Below are positions 42,374 through 50,716 of a stretch of 64,000 nucleotides of DNA, in pieces; position 1 is the first letter of the stretch, and every line of letters begins with the position of its first letter. The notes beneath the pieces are model-generated. The model saw nothing but the letters and a program-made list of their open reading frames with translations, had not been told where the DNA came from and made no database searches. Made by a program: the position numbers and the translations under genes. The stretch lies in NCBI GenBank assembly GCA_040414855.1, contig JBEDUQ010000081.1:1-64000 (forward strand). Reading direction: 5' to 3'. Origin of the DNA: DASVXQ01 sp040414855 (GTDB lineage Bacteria > Actinomycetota > CALGFH01).

Positions 42374-44046
42374 CACGACACCACCGCGCTCTCCAGCGGG
42401 AAGCGCACGGGGGTGTCGCCGAACACCAGCCGGCCGGCCTCGTCGGCGGCCTCGCCGACCGCCTCGACGACCTCGGGCGCGTCGGCGACCGGGCAGTCCA
42501 CGACCACCTCGTCGTGCTGGAACAGCACCAGCTGCGCGTCGCCGCCGGCGCGGTCGAGGCGGCGGCGCAGGGCGGCGAGCATCGCCAGCGCCCAGTCGGC
42601 GGCGCTCGCCTGCACCACGAAGTTGCGGGTGAAGCGGCCACGGTCGCGTGCGCCGCGGCGCGCCAGGCGGACCTCCTCGCGCTCGTCCTCGTCGCCGGCG
42701 TCGGGCGCGCGGCCGATCGCGGCGGTGCGCTCGCGCCAGGCCGCCGACGGCGGCGGGCAGGTCCGTCCGAGCCGCGACCGGACCAGCCGGCCCTCCTCCC
42801 CGGCGCGCGCGGCGGCCTCGACGTAGCCGACCGCGTCGGGGAAGCGGCGCCGCAGCACGCCGATGAGCTGGCCGCCCTCGCCGCTGGTCTGCCCGTACAT
42901 GGCCGCGAGCAGCGCCACCTTGGCGCGGGGGCGGTCGCCCTGGAAGGCCGCGGCGGCGAGGCCGCCGTAGAGGTCGCCGCCGCTCGCCGCCCGCGCCAGG
43001 CCCTGGTCACCGGAGAGCGCGGCCAGCACTCGCGGCTCGAGCTGGGCGGCGTCGGCGACCACCAGCGCCCTGCCCGGGTCGGCGACCGCCGCCCGCCGCA
43101 CCGCGTGCGGGATCTGGAGGGCGCCGCCGCCCCTGGTCGCCCAGCGGCCGGAGACCACCCCGCCAGGCACGTACTCGGCCCGCATGCGGCCGTCGCGCAC
43201 CCAGGCGTCCAGCCACGACCAGCCGTAGGCGCTGTAGAGCCGCGACAGCTCCTTGTACTCGAACAGCAGCGGAACGGCGGGATGCCGGATCTCGCGGAGG
43301 ACGTGCATGCGGGTCGACGGCACGGTGATGCCCGCGCTGGCGAAGGCGCGGACGACCTGGGCGGGCGAGTCGGGGTTGACCTGCTCGCCGAAGGCCTCGG
43401 CGATCCGCTCGGTCAGCTCGCGGAGCTTGCGCGGCGGAATCCCCGGCGCCGGCCTCGGGCCCAGCAGCTCGGTCAGCAGGCGGTCGTGGACGTCCGGTCG
43501 CCACGGCATGCCCGCCTCGCCCATCTCGACCGCGGCCAGCGCGCCGGCCGACTCGGCGGCGACCAGCAGGCGCATGCGCTCGGGGTGCTCGGTGGCGGCG
43601 ATCCGCCGCTGCTGGTCGGCGAGCACCTCGCCGGCCGCGGCCAGTAGCTCCTCGCCCTCGAGGACGCCGGGACGGTACAGCTCGAACAGGGCCGGCTGGC
43701 GGGCCGGCGCCGGCTCGACGTCGTCGGGAACCGGCAGCCCGTGCAGCCGCGCCGAGGCCGCGGCCAGCGACTTCGGCTCGCCCCAGCGGCCCTCGTAGGC
43801 CAGCAGGATCCCCTCGGTGAGGGCGAGGTCGTGACAGCGAGCGACCCTGGCGCCGGCGCGCAGCAGGGCGGGATAGGTCGCGGCGGTCGACGCCCACAGC
43901 CACCTCGGCCGCTCGGCCAGCTCGCGCTCGCGCACCGCGGCCGCGGGTTCGTCCAGCCGCTCGACCGGCCCGACGGGGATGCCGTCGTCGCCGAGCGGCC
44001 GCAAAAGCCCCCTGCCCTCGCCGTCGACCATCAATCCGATCCGCAC
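42355..44046 (-). CDS. Stand-alone 3'-5' exonuclease/family-A DNA polymerase (PolI-like, no 5' nuclease)
   Basis: A protein of about 563 residues with the two-domain form seen in Actinomycetota. An exonuclease-like N-terminal half (about 1-190) is divergent, without clear DEDD residues that I can place. The polymerase half has motif A as LVVADAAQLEPRVLAALSGD (DYSQIELR form changed to DAAQLEPR), the O-helix RPRAKVALLAAMYGQTSG with the conserved Arg, Lys and Tyr-Gly, and motif C QLVLFQHDEVVVDCP. The catalytic Asp residues of motifs A and C are kept, so it should be an active polymerase. It lacks a 5' nuclease domain and is shorter than PolA, suggesting a repair role. The start is uncertain: TTG at 44052, GTG at 44046 or ATG at 44031. 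Confidence 0.92.
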   Translation of the reverse strand: MRIGLMVDGEGRGLLRPLGDDGIPVGPVERLDEPAAAVRERELAERPRWLWASTAATYPALLRAGARVARCHDLALTEGILLAYEGRWGEPKSLAAASARLHGLPVPDDVEPAPARQPALFELYRPGVLEGEELLAAAGEVLADQQRRIAATEHPERMRLLVAAESAGALAAVEMGEAGMPWRPDVHDRLLTELLGPRPAPGIPPRKLRELTERIAEAFGEQVNPDSPAQVVRAFASAGITVPSTRMHVLREIRHPAVPLLFEYKELSRLYSAYGWSWLDAWVRDGRMRAEYVPGGVVSGRWATRGGGALQIPHAVRRAAVADPGRALVVADAAQLEPRVLAALSGDQGLARAASGGDLYGGLAAAAFQGDRPRAKVALLAAMYGQTSGEGGQLIGVLRRRFPDAVGYVEAAARAGEEGRLVRSRLGRTCPPPSAAWRERTAAIGRAPDAGDEDEREEVRLARRGARDRGRFTRNFVVQASAADWALAMLAALRRRLDRAGGDAQLVLFQHDEVVVDCPVADAPEVVEAVGEAADEAGRLVFGDTPVRFPLESAVVSCYADAK

Positions 44047-44114
44047 CGGCAAATTGTGCCGCCGCGGGCCGACACTGGCCGCTGCCCCACGAGTTGACGG
44101 GAGGAATCTGGCAT

Positions 44115-44729
44115 ATGGACCGATGGCTGGAGCTGGCGGACTGGCGCGAGCGGGTCATCCGCCTCTACCTGGCCGAGCCGCGCCGGGGCGAAGAGGGCGC
44201 CGCCGCCTTCCGTCGCGGCCGCGACCTGCTGTTCGCGAAGCACCCGCAGTCGCCGCTCGGCCCGGCGCAGCGCGAGGCCTTCGAAGGCCTGCCGTGGTTC
44301 CCGTATACCGAGGCGGCGAGGTTCGAGACCCGGCTGGACCCGGTCGAGCCAGGCGAGGACCTGGAGATCGACACCGGCGGCGAGGACGGGGTGGTGCGCT
44401 ACCGGCGCGTCGGCCGGCTGGCGACGCGGTTCGGGGACCTGACCCTGCTCTGGACGCTCGGCTACGGTGGCGGGCTGTTCCTGCCCTTCAGGGACGCGAC
44501 CGCCGGCGACCGGACCTACGGCGCCGGCCGCTACTTGACCGACACCGTCAAGGGCACCTTCGGCCGCGGCGTCGAGGTCGACGGCGGGGTGGTCACGCTC
44601 GACTTCAACTACGCCTACAACCCCTCGTGCGCCTACGACTCGCGCTGGGCGTGCCCGCTGGCGCCGTTCGAGAACCGGCTGGACGAGAGGGTCGAGGCGG
44701 GCGAGCTGGCGTTCCCAGGCGCGGTCTGA
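44115..44729 (+). CDS. DUF1684 family protein
   Basis: A 204-residue soluble protein. The DUF1684 landmarks are FRRGRDLLFAKHPQSPL near residue 35, GLPWFPYTEAARFE, and the C-terminal GYGGGLFLPFRDATAGDRTY followed by GAGRYLTDTVKGTFG. The segment LDFNYAYNPSCAYDSRWACP carries two conserved Cys residues. The family is widespread in Actinomycetota with no assigned function. The ATG at 44115 is ten bases after GGAGG. It follows, divergently, the polymerase gene. Its downstream region is a triple 34-bp repeat. Confidence 0.92.
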   Translation: MDRWLELADWRERVIRLYLAEPRRGEEGAAAFRRGRDLLFAKHPQSPLGPAQREAFEGLPWFPYTEAARFETRLDPVEPGEDLEIDTGGEDGVVRYRRVGRLATRFGDLTLLWTLGYGGGLFLPFRDATAGDRTYGAGRYLTDTVKGTFGRGVEVDGGVVTLDFNYAYNPSCAYDSRWACPLAPFENRLDERVEAGELAFPGAV

Positions 44730-44730
44730 C

Positions 44731-44842
44731 CGCGCGACCCCAGCCTGGAGCCTCCGCCGTCGGCCGCGCGACCCCAGCCTGGAGCCTCCGCCGTCGGCCG
44801 CGCGGCCGCTGCCTGTTGCCTCCGCCGTCGGCCGCGCGCCGG
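44731..44842. repeat. 34-bp tandem repeat, about 3.3 copies
   Basis: Units at 44731-44764 and 44765-44798 are identical, a third at 44799-44832 differs at a few central bases, and a partial fourth (CGCGCG...) follows. Each unit begins CGCGCG and ends GCCTCCGCCGTCGGC. The array fills almost all the space between the stop codons of the two convergent genes DUF1684 (44729) and DUF456 (44849). Confidence 0.95.
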
Positions 44843-44848
44843 CCAAGT

Positions 44849-45331
44849 TCAGCCGAACACGACCGCGCCGAGCCAGGTGCCGGCGACCAGCAGCCCGGCG
44901 AACAGCTCGATCAGGATCGACAGGCCGGCCGCCTTGAGCGCGTGGACGGTGGAGGGCCAGGCCTCGGCATGGCCTGGCAGCCGCAGCCGCTCCGCGAGGT
45001 AGACCCCGGCCACGAAGCCCAGCACCCCGCCGACCACCGGGATCGCGAAGAACCCGAAAATCGCCAGCACGCCACCGGCGAGCAGGCTGCTCGCCGGCAC
45101 CCCGGCCGCGCGCATGCGCCTGGAGGGGACCAGGTACTTGACCACCTCGCCGGCCACCACCAGCGCCGTGGCCACCCCGAGCACCACCCAGGCCAGCGCG
45201 GTGCGCTCGAACAGCGCCCAGACCAGCACCGCGCCCCACACCAGCAGCAGCCCGGGCAGCGCGGGCACGATCACCCCGAGCAGTCCGACGAAGATCGCGA
45301 GCCCGACGAGGACGAGGCCGGTGGTCTGCAT
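44849..45331 (-). CDS. DUF456 membrane protein
   Basis: A 160-residue protein with four to five helices: TTGLVLVGLAIFVGLLGVIV, LLLVWGAVLVWALFERTALA, LGVATALVVAGEVVKYLVPS, LLAGGVLAIFGFFAIPVVGG and LIELFAGLLVAGTWLGAVV. The glycine-rich repeat GVIVPALPGLLLVWG and VLGFVAGVYLAERLRLPG are the DUF456 pattern. No ribosome site stands out before the ATG at 45331. Function unknown. It converges with DUF1684 across the 34-bp repeats and is divergent from the SCO6745-family gene, 165 bases away. Confidence 0.88.
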   Translation of the reverse strand: MQTTGLVLVGLAIFVGLLGVIVPALPGLLLVWGAVLVWALFERTALAWVVLGVATALVVAGEVVKYLVPSRRMRAAGVPASSLLAGGVLAIFGFFAIPVVGGVLGFVAGVYLAERLRLPGHAEAWPSTVHALKAAGLSILIELFAGLLVAGTWLGAVVFG

Positions 45332-45496
45332 GTGGACGATTCTGCACCATGCGCCCGCCGCCGTACGACCCCGCGAACCGGCCGGGCGAACCTGAGCGTG
45401 AGCGCGGCGACCGCCCCCGCGAGCAGATAGAGAGAGCGTGGTTGTTGCCTGGATCCGCTCGGGGCGCACTATGGTGGTCCGTCGAGAGGAGGCAGG

Positions 45497-46390
45497 ATGC
45501 CGGTGCCGGTTGACGACCAGGCCGTTGGCACGGCCGACCACGTCTCGCGGCGGATGTGGCGGGTGTTCGAGCCCTACCACGCCGTCGCCTACTTCGCCGG
45601 GGAGGTCCGCCGCGCCACCGACGCGCTCGGCCTCAAGGGCGGCTGGATGAGCTACTTCGGCACCAGGGCGGCGCCGCTCGGCGCGGTTCCCGCCGAGGTG
45701 GTCATCGCGCTCTTCTACAACTTCCACCCCGAGATGGTGCGGCGCGCGATCCCCGACGCCTGGTCCTACGCCAGCCCCGACGCGCTGCTGCTGGCCCGCC
45801 TCGAAGGCGTCGACCAGTCACTGCGGCGGCTGCTCGGGGCCGAGGTCGCCGCCGGCCCCGAGATCGCCGAGGCGGCCGAGCTGGCACGCGCCGCCGCTGA
45901 GGCGACCGGCATCGCTGGCCGCCCGCTCGGTGCCGCCAACGCCGCGCTGCCGTGGCCGGCCGAGCCGCACCTGGTGCTGTGGCACGCGACCACCATCCTG
46001 CGCGAGGCGCGCGGGGACGGGCACGTCGCCTCGCTGCTCACCGCCGGGCTGTCGCCGGCCGAGGCGCTGGTGACCGCGAGCGCCGCCGGCGGCCCGCCGG
46101 CCGAGATGCTCCAGACCCACCGCAAGTGGAGCCAGGACGAGTGGTCGGCCGCAGTCCAGCGGCTCCGCGCCCGTGGCTGGCTCGACGCGGATGGAGCGCT
46201 CACCCCGAGCGGCCAGGCCGGCCGTGCCGAGGTCGAGCTGCGCACCGACGAGCTGGCGCGGCAGCCGTGGGAGGCGATCGGCGAGGCGCGCCGGGCCCGG
46301 CTGGCGGCGCTGCTGCTGCCGGTGCGGGAGCGGCTGCTGGCGGCGGGCGCCTTCCCGGTCCCCAACCCCATGGGCCTGGTCTGGTCCTGA
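45497..46390 (+). CDS. SCO6745 family protein
   Basis: A 297-residue helical protein matching the SCO6745/SalK-like family: DHVSRRMWRVFEPYHAVAYF, GGWMSYFGTRAAPLG, ALFYNFHPEMVRRAIPDAWS, LVLWHATTILREARGDGHVA and the C-terminal RGWLDADGALTPSGQAGRAEV winged-helix-like segment. These are recurrent motifs of the family, which is found mostly in Actinomycetota and has no proven biochemical role. The ATG at 45497 has a strong GAGAGGAGG site. A TATGGT -10-like box lies at 45470-45475. The amidase gene follows 90 bases downstream on the same strand. Confidence 0.92.
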   Translation: MPVPVDDQAVGTADHVSRRMWRVFEPYHAVAYFAGEVRRATDALGLKGGWMSYFGTRAAPLGAVPAEVVIALFYNFHPEMVRRAIPDAWSYASPDALLLARLEGVDQSLRRLLGAEVAAGPEIAEAAELARAAAEATGIAGRPLGAANAALPWPAEPHLVLWHATTILREARGDGHVASLLTAGLSPAEALVTASAAGGPPAEMLQTHRKWSQDEWSAAVQRLRARGWLDADGALTPSGQAGRAEVELRTDELARQPWEAIGEARRARLAALLLPVRERLLAAGAFPVPNPMGLVWS

Positions 46391-46480
46391 CTGGTCCTGA
46401 CACACCTGGAGCCGTTGACAGCGACGGCTCCCGCGGGTTACGCAGGCGCGGGGAAGACGCCGGAGCAGCAAGGGAGCGTC

Positions 46481-48007
46481 ATGGCCGTTCGACGCCCGGA
46501 GGAGAACGACCTCCGCAAGATCGCCAGCGAGTTCCACTTCACCATCCCCGACGACCGTATGCCGGTGGTGCGTGCCCTGGTCGAGGGATTGCTCAGCCCC
46601 TACGACCGGCTCGACGAGATCGACGAGGGGATCGAGGCGCCCCGGTACCCCCGCGACGGCGGGGCCGCGCCGCTCCCCGACGAGAACCCGCTCGGCGCCT
46701 GGGCGTGGCGGGTCCGCATCGAGGGCCGGCCGGACGGGCCGCTGGCCGGCAGGACGATCGCGATCAAGGACAACGTCGCGGTCGCCGGCGTGCCGATGCG
46801 CAACGGCACCGTGCTGCTCGACGGCTACACCCCCGACCAGGACGCGACCGTGGTCGAGCGGGTGCTCGACGCCGGCGCGACCATTCTCGGCAAGGCGGTC
46901 TGCGAGAGCCTCTGCTTCTCCGGCGGCAGCCACACCTCCGACAGCGGCCCGGTCCGCAACCCCTACGACCTCGAACGCAGCGCGGGCGGCTCGTCGAGCG
47001 GCTCGGCGGCGCTGGTCGCCGCGGGCGAGGTCGACATGGCGATCGGCGGCGACCAGGGCGGCTCGGTGCGGATCCCGAGCTGCTGGAGCGGGACCTACGG
47101 GCTCAAGCCGACCTGGGGCCTGGTGCCCTACACCGGCGCGTTCCCGATCGAGTCGTCGCTCGACCACCTCGGCCCGATGGCCAGGTCGACCCGCGACGTC
47201 GCCCTCCTGCTCCAGGCGATCGCCGGCCCCGACGGGCTCGACCCGCGCCAGCACGCGGGCCTCGCCCCGGCCGACTACGCCGGCGCGCTCGGCGGCGGCG
47301 CCGGCGGGCTGCGGCTCGCCGTGGTCCGCGAGGGCTTCGGCATCCAGGGCCTCTCCGAGCCGGACGTCGACGAGGCCGTGCGGCTGGCCGGCCGCGCCTT
47401 CGCCGCGCTGGGCGCCAAGGTCGAGGAGGTCTCGATCCCCTGGCACCGCGACGCGATGCCGGTGTGGAACGCGGTCGCGCTCGAAGGCGCCACCGCGATC
47501 ATGGTCGCGGGCGAGAGCATGGCCCACGGCGGCAAGGGCCGCTACTCGACCGGGCTGGTCGACGCCTTCGGCGCCGGGCGGCGCGCCAACGGCCAGCGGC
47601 TCTCCGAGACGGTCAAGCTCACCGTGCTCGCCGGCCGCTGGATGTCCGAGGCGCACGCCGGGCGCTACTACGCCAAGGCCCAGAACCTCGCGCGCACGGC
47701 GGCCGCCGCCTACGACGCGGTGCTCGGCGAGTTCGACCTGCTGCTGATGCCGACGCTGCCGCTCAAGGCGACCAGGATCCCGGCGCCCGACGCGCCGCTC
47801 GAGGAGCAGGTCGCACGGGCGCTGGAGATGATCCCCAACACCGCGCCGTTCGACGTCACCGGCCACCCCGCCATGAACGTGCCCTGCGCCATGTCGGACG
47901 GCCTGCCGGTGGGGATGATGCTGGTCGGGCGGCACGGCGACGAGCGGACCATCCTGCGCGCCGCCGACGCCTACGAGGGCGAGGTCTGGAGCCCGCCCGC
48001 GCCGTGA
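46481..48007 (+). CDS. Amidase of the amidase-signature family
   Basis: A 508-residue hydrolase. The catalytic Ser-cisSer-Lys triad is present: Lys in TIAIKDNVAVAG, the two Ser residues in SAGGSSSGSAALVAAG, and GGDQGGSVRIPSCWSGTYG, in which Ser of GGSVRIP is the nucleophile. GLKPTWGLVPYTG follows as expected. The N-terminus (about 1-60) is an extra helical segment with DLRKIASEFHFTIPDD. The ATG at 46481 has GGGAG upstream. The substrate is unknown; amidase-signature enzymes cleave amides, ureas and Glu-tRNA(Gln)-related substrates. No gatB/gatC neighbours are seen, so it is not a GatA. The stop lies in a 17-bp tandem repeat. Confidence 0.95.
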   Translation: MAVRRPEENDLRKIASEFHFTIPDDRMPVVRALVEGLLSPYDRLDEIDEGIEAPRYPRDGGAAPLPDENPLGAWAWRVRIEGRPDGPLAGRTIAIKDNVAVAGVPMRNGTVLLDGYTPDQDATVVERVLDAGATILGKAVCESLCFSGGSHTSDSGPVRNPYDLERSAGGSSSGSAALVAAGEVDMAIGGDQGGSVRIPSCWSGTYGLKPTWGLVPYTGAFPIESSLDHLGPMARSTRDVALLLQAIAGPDGLDPRQHAGLAPADYAGALGGGAGGLRLAVVREGFGIQGLSEPDVDEAVRLAGRAFAALGAKVEEVSIPWHRDAMPVWNAVALEGATAIMVAGESMAHGGKGRYSTGLVDAFGAGRRANGQRLSETVKLTVLAGRWMSEAHAGRYYAKAQNLARTAAAAYDAVLGEFDLLLMPTLPLKATRIPAPDAPLEEQVARALEMIPNTAPFDVTGHPAMNVPCAMSDGLPVGMMLVGRHGDERTILRAADAYEGEVWSPPAP

Positions 48008-48055
48008 GCCCGCCCGCGCCGTGAGCCTGCCCGCGCCGTGAGGGCGCCCGCGCGT
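47989..48055. repeat. 17-bp tandem repeat spanning the amidase stop codon
   Basis: Units of 17 bp at 47989-48005, 48006-48022 and 48023-48039 (GAGCCCGCCCGCGCCGT, one T/C change), then a diverged 16-bp unit at 48040-48055. The first copy encodes the end of the amidase and its T begins the TGA stop; the others lie downstream. The period is not a multiple of three. Confidence 0.9.
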
Positions 48056-48112
48056 GAGGCTGCCGCCCCATGAGCCCGGCCGGACCGCCGGCGCAGGTCG
48101 AAGCGGGCGGCA

Positions 48113-48182
48113 TACTCCCCGCGGAGTAGGCGCGATCGCCGTCCCCGGGCCGATGACGGCGCTGCCCGGGCTGCCCTACGCT
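48113..48182 (+). promoter_or_regulatory. Promoter of the third kinase-regulator pair with a palindrome
   Basis: TACGCT (48177-48182) stands six bases before ATG 48189, and ATGACG (48153-48158) is 18 bases upstream of it, a fair -35. A perfect palindrome TACTCC-CCGC-GGAGTA lies at 48113-48128, about 25 bases above the -35, where an activator or repressor could bind. Confidence 0.5.
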
Positions 48183-48188
48183 GCTTGC

Positions 48189-49400
48189 ATGTGGGCAGAC
48201 GACGCCAGTTGGGGACACCGGGCCGGGCCGCGATGGGGCTGGCTGTACCCGCGTATCGACATTCTCCCCGCGCTGATCATCGGCGTGATCCAGGTGGTCG
48301 GGACCACCTTCGCCGGCCACCACCAGACGGGGCGGACCTCGCTCGACGCGCTCGGCTACCTGCTGCTCTCGCTCGGGCCCCTGGCGCTGGTCTTCCGGCG
48401 CCGCTGGCCGGTCCAGGTGCTCGGCTTCGCGATCGCGGTCACGCTCGCCTACACGCTGCTCAAATACCCCAACGGCCCGATCTGGCTGGTCCTGATCCTG
48501 GCCCTGTTCACGGTCATGATCCGTGGCTACCGGCTGGCCGCATGGATCGGGGTCGTGATCGGCTACCTCGCCTTTGGCTGGCTCGGCGCGCTGATCGGCA
48601 CCGAGCGGGCCCCGAGCCTGGCGCAGGCGCTCGGGGTGGCCGCCTGGCTGCTGGTGATCGCCACGGTCGCCGAGATCGTCAGGGCCAGGCGCGAGCGCGC
48701 CAGGGAGGACGCTCGGATGCGCGCCGAGGAGCAGCGCCGCCGCGCCAGCGAGGAGCGTCTGCGGATCGCCCGCGAGCTGCACGACGTGCTCGCCCACAAC
48801 ATCTCGCTGATCAACGTGCAGGCGGGCGTCGCGCTCCACCTGATCGACCAGCAGCCCGACCAGGCCAGGACCGCGCTGGCCGCGATCAAGCAGGCCAGCA
48901 AGGAGGCGCTGGGCGAGCTTCGCTCGGTGCTGAGCGTGCTGCGGGCGGTCGACGAGACCGCGCCGCGCGCCCCCGCGCCCAGCGTCGCCCGTCTCGACAC
49001 GCTGGTCGCCAACGCCTCGGCGGCAGGGCTCCAGGTCCGCACCGAGGTCGACGGCACGCCGCGGCCGCTGCCGGCCGGCGTCGACCTCGCCGCCTTCCGG
49101 ATCGTCCAGGAGGCGCTCACCAACGTGACCAGGCACGCCGGCCCGGCGACCGCGACCATCACGGTCGCCTACTCCGACAACGACCTCACCGTCCAGGTCG
49201 ACGACAACGGCAACGGCACCGGCCAGCCCGGCACCTCCGGGGGCGGCAACGGCATCCCTGGCATGCGCGAGCGCGCCAGCGCCATCGGCGGCGAGCTGGA
49301 GGCGGGCCCCAGGGCCGGCGGCGGCTTCCGCGTGCGCGCCAGGCTGCCCCTGAACGGCGCCGGCCAGACAGGCCAGACAGGCCAGAAGGGAGCCTCGTGA
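48189..49400 (+). CDS. Membrane sensor histidine kinase, HisKA_3 (DesK/NarL) class
   Basis: A 403-residue kinase. Four to five membrane helices lie at about residues 20-165 (LPALIIGVIQVVGTTFA, LGYLLLSLGPLALVF, VLGFAIAVTLAYTLL, IWLVLILALFTVMI and ALGVAAWLLVIATVAEIV). The linker RARREREREDARMRAEEQRR-like stretch (RARRERAREDARMRAEEQRR) precedes HisKA_3 with the phosphoacceptor His in LRIARELHDVLAHNISLINV. The HATPase domain has ALTNVTRHAGP and GNGIPGMRERASAIGGELEA. The transcript looks leaderless from a TACGCT box six bases before the ATG. The stop overlaps the response regulator start (GTGA). Confidence 0.94.
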   Translation: MWADDASWGHRAGPRWGWLYPRIDILPALIIGVIQVVGTTFAGHHQTGRTSLDALGYLLLSLGPLALVFRRRWPVQVLGFAIAVTLAYTLLKYPNGPIWLVLILALFTVMIRGYRLAAWIGVVIGYLAFGWLGALIGTERAPSLAQALGVAAWLLVIATVAEIVRARRERAREDARMRAEEQRRRASEERLRIARELHDVLAHNISLINVQAGVALHLIDQQPDQARTALAAIKQASKEALGELRSVLSVLRAVDETAPRAPAPSVARLDTLVANASAAGLQVRTEVDGTPRPLPAGVDLAAFRIVQEALTNVTRHAGPATATITVAYSDNDLTVQVDDNGNGTGQPGTSGGGNGIPGMRERASAIGGELEAGPRAGGGFRVRARLPLNGAGQTGQTGQKGAS

Positions 49401-50086
49401 GCTCGCAAGACGGAGCCGGGACCATCCGCGTCCTGCTCGCCGACGACCAGGTGCTGGTCCGCGCCGGGTTCAAGTCGCTGCTGGACGCGCAGCCGGGCAT
49501 CGAGGTGGTCGGCGAGGCCAGCGACGGCGAGGAGGCGGTCCGGCTCGCCCGCGAGCTGGTCCCCGACGTGGTGCTCATGGACATCCGCATGCCGGGGATG
49601 GACGGCCTGGAGGCCACCCGCGAGATCGCCGCCGACCAGCGCCTCGACGCGGTGAAGATCATCATCCTCACCACCTTCGACCTCGACGAGTACGTCTTCG
49701 AGGCGCTGCGGGTGGGCGCCGGCGGCTTCCTGGTCAAGGACACCGAGCCGGTCGAGCTGATCCACGGCGTCCGCGCGGTCGCGCAGGGCGATGCGCTGCT
49801 GTCGCCCGGCGTCACCAGGCGCCTGATCGCCGAGTTCGCGGCGCGCGCCAAGGAGCCGATGCCCGAGATGCGACTGGACGCGCTCACCGACCGCGAGCGC
49901 GAGGTGATGGCGCTGGTCGCCGCGGGCCTGTCGAACGAGCAGATTGCCGAGCGCCTGGTGGTCAGCCCGGCCACCGCCAAGACGCACGTCAGCCGGGCGA
50001 TGGTCAAGCTCAACGCCCGCGACCGCGCCCAGCTGGTGGTGTTCGCCTACGAGTCCGGCCTGGTCAGGCCCGGCTGGCTGGAGTAG
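49397..50086 (+). CDS. NarL-type response regulator (LuxR HTH)
   Basis: A 229-residue regulator. The receiver has VLLADDQVLVRAGFKSLLDA, phosphoacceptor Asp62 in VVLMDIRMPGMDG, ILTTFDLDEYVFEALRVG and FLVKDTEPVELI. The helix-turn-helix (about 165-220) has LTDREREVMALVAAGLSNEQ and VSPATAKTHVSRAMVKLNA. The GTG start at 49397 overlaps the kinase stop and has AAGGGAG upstream. It is the cognate partner of the kinase. Its targets are not evident; the next gene is a small membrane protein 137 bases downstream. Confidence 0.95.
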   Translation: MSSQDGAGTIRVLLADDQVLVRAGFKSLLDAQPGIEVVGEASDGEEAVRLARELVPDVVLMDIRMPGMDGLEATREIAADQRLDAVKIIILTTFDLDEYVFEALRVGAGGFLVKDTEPVELIHGVRAVAQGDALLSPGVTRRLIAEFAARAKEPMPEMRLDALTDREREVMALVAAGLSNEQIAERLVVSPATAKTHVSRAMVKLNARDRAQLVVFAYESGLVRPGWLE

Positions 50087-50223
50087 GCCTACGCCCGTCG
50101 TCGTACACCGGCTGCGCCGGCTGCTCCCCCCAGCCGAGCGGGCGGTTCGCCCCTCGGAGGACGACGCAAACGCCGTGATCCTGGGAAGATGCGGGCGAAC
50201 CATGAGAACCATCAGCGAACGCT

Positions 50224-50643
50224 GTGACGCGACCGATGGAGGCAGTGACCTTGAGCAGAACCGTGAGCATCGCGCGAGGCATCATTCGAGGGGCCCTGAT
50301 CGTGCAGCTGGTGCTCGGCACGCTCTTCTGGACCGGCAACGCGACCTCGCTGACCGACCTCCACCAGCTCATCGGCATCGTGCTGGTGATCTCGCTCGAG
50401 GTCGTGGTGTTCGCGGCCGCGCGGGCCGGCGTCGACCGCGGGCTGGTGGCGCTCGCCGGCGTCTGGGGCATCATCGTGGTCGTGCTCGGCCTGTCGCAGC
50501 AGAACATCCTCACGGGCTCCGCCCACTGGGTGATCCAGGTCCTGCACCTGCTGGTCGGGCTCGCCGCCGTCGGCTTCTCCGAGGCGCTCGCCGGCCGCAT
50601 CGAGCGGCAGGGCACCGCGCAGCGCGAGCCGCGCCTGTCCTGA
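50224..50643 (+). CDS. Small four-helix membrane protein
   Basis: A protein of about 130-139 residues with four hydrophobic helices: ARGIIRGALIVQLVLGTLFW, LIGIVLVISLEVVVFAAARA, LVALAGVWGIIVVVLGLSQQ and WVIQVLHLLVGLAAVGFSEA. Conserved-looking His residues in TDLHQLIGIV and AHWVIQVLHLL might coordinate a cofactor. The start is unclear: GTG 50224, ATG 50236, GTG 50245 or TTG 50251, with GGAGG in front of the last. No recognised family. Codon use is like that of its neighbours. Confidence 0.7.
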   Translation: MTRPMEAVTLSRTVSIARGIIRGALIVQLVLGTLFWTGNATSLTDLHQLIGIVLVISLEVVVFAAARAGVDRGLVALAGVWGIIVVVLGLSQQNILTGSAHWVIQVLHLLVGLAAVGFSEALAGRIERQGTAQREPRLS

Positions 50644-50716
50644 GCCGCGCGCGGGCGCGTCCTCGGCCTCCCCGCCTGGCATGATCGGGGACAGCCGCCG
50701 ACCGAGGAGCGCAGCC

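Noticed and set aside
44731..44842. A CRISPR array
   Set aside because: The 34-bp units are contiguous with no variable spacers, and no cas gene is near.
46481..48007. GatA subunit of the Glu-tRNA amidotransferase
   Set aside because: No gatB or gatC neighbour, and the N-terminal extension and motif context are those of a general amidase.
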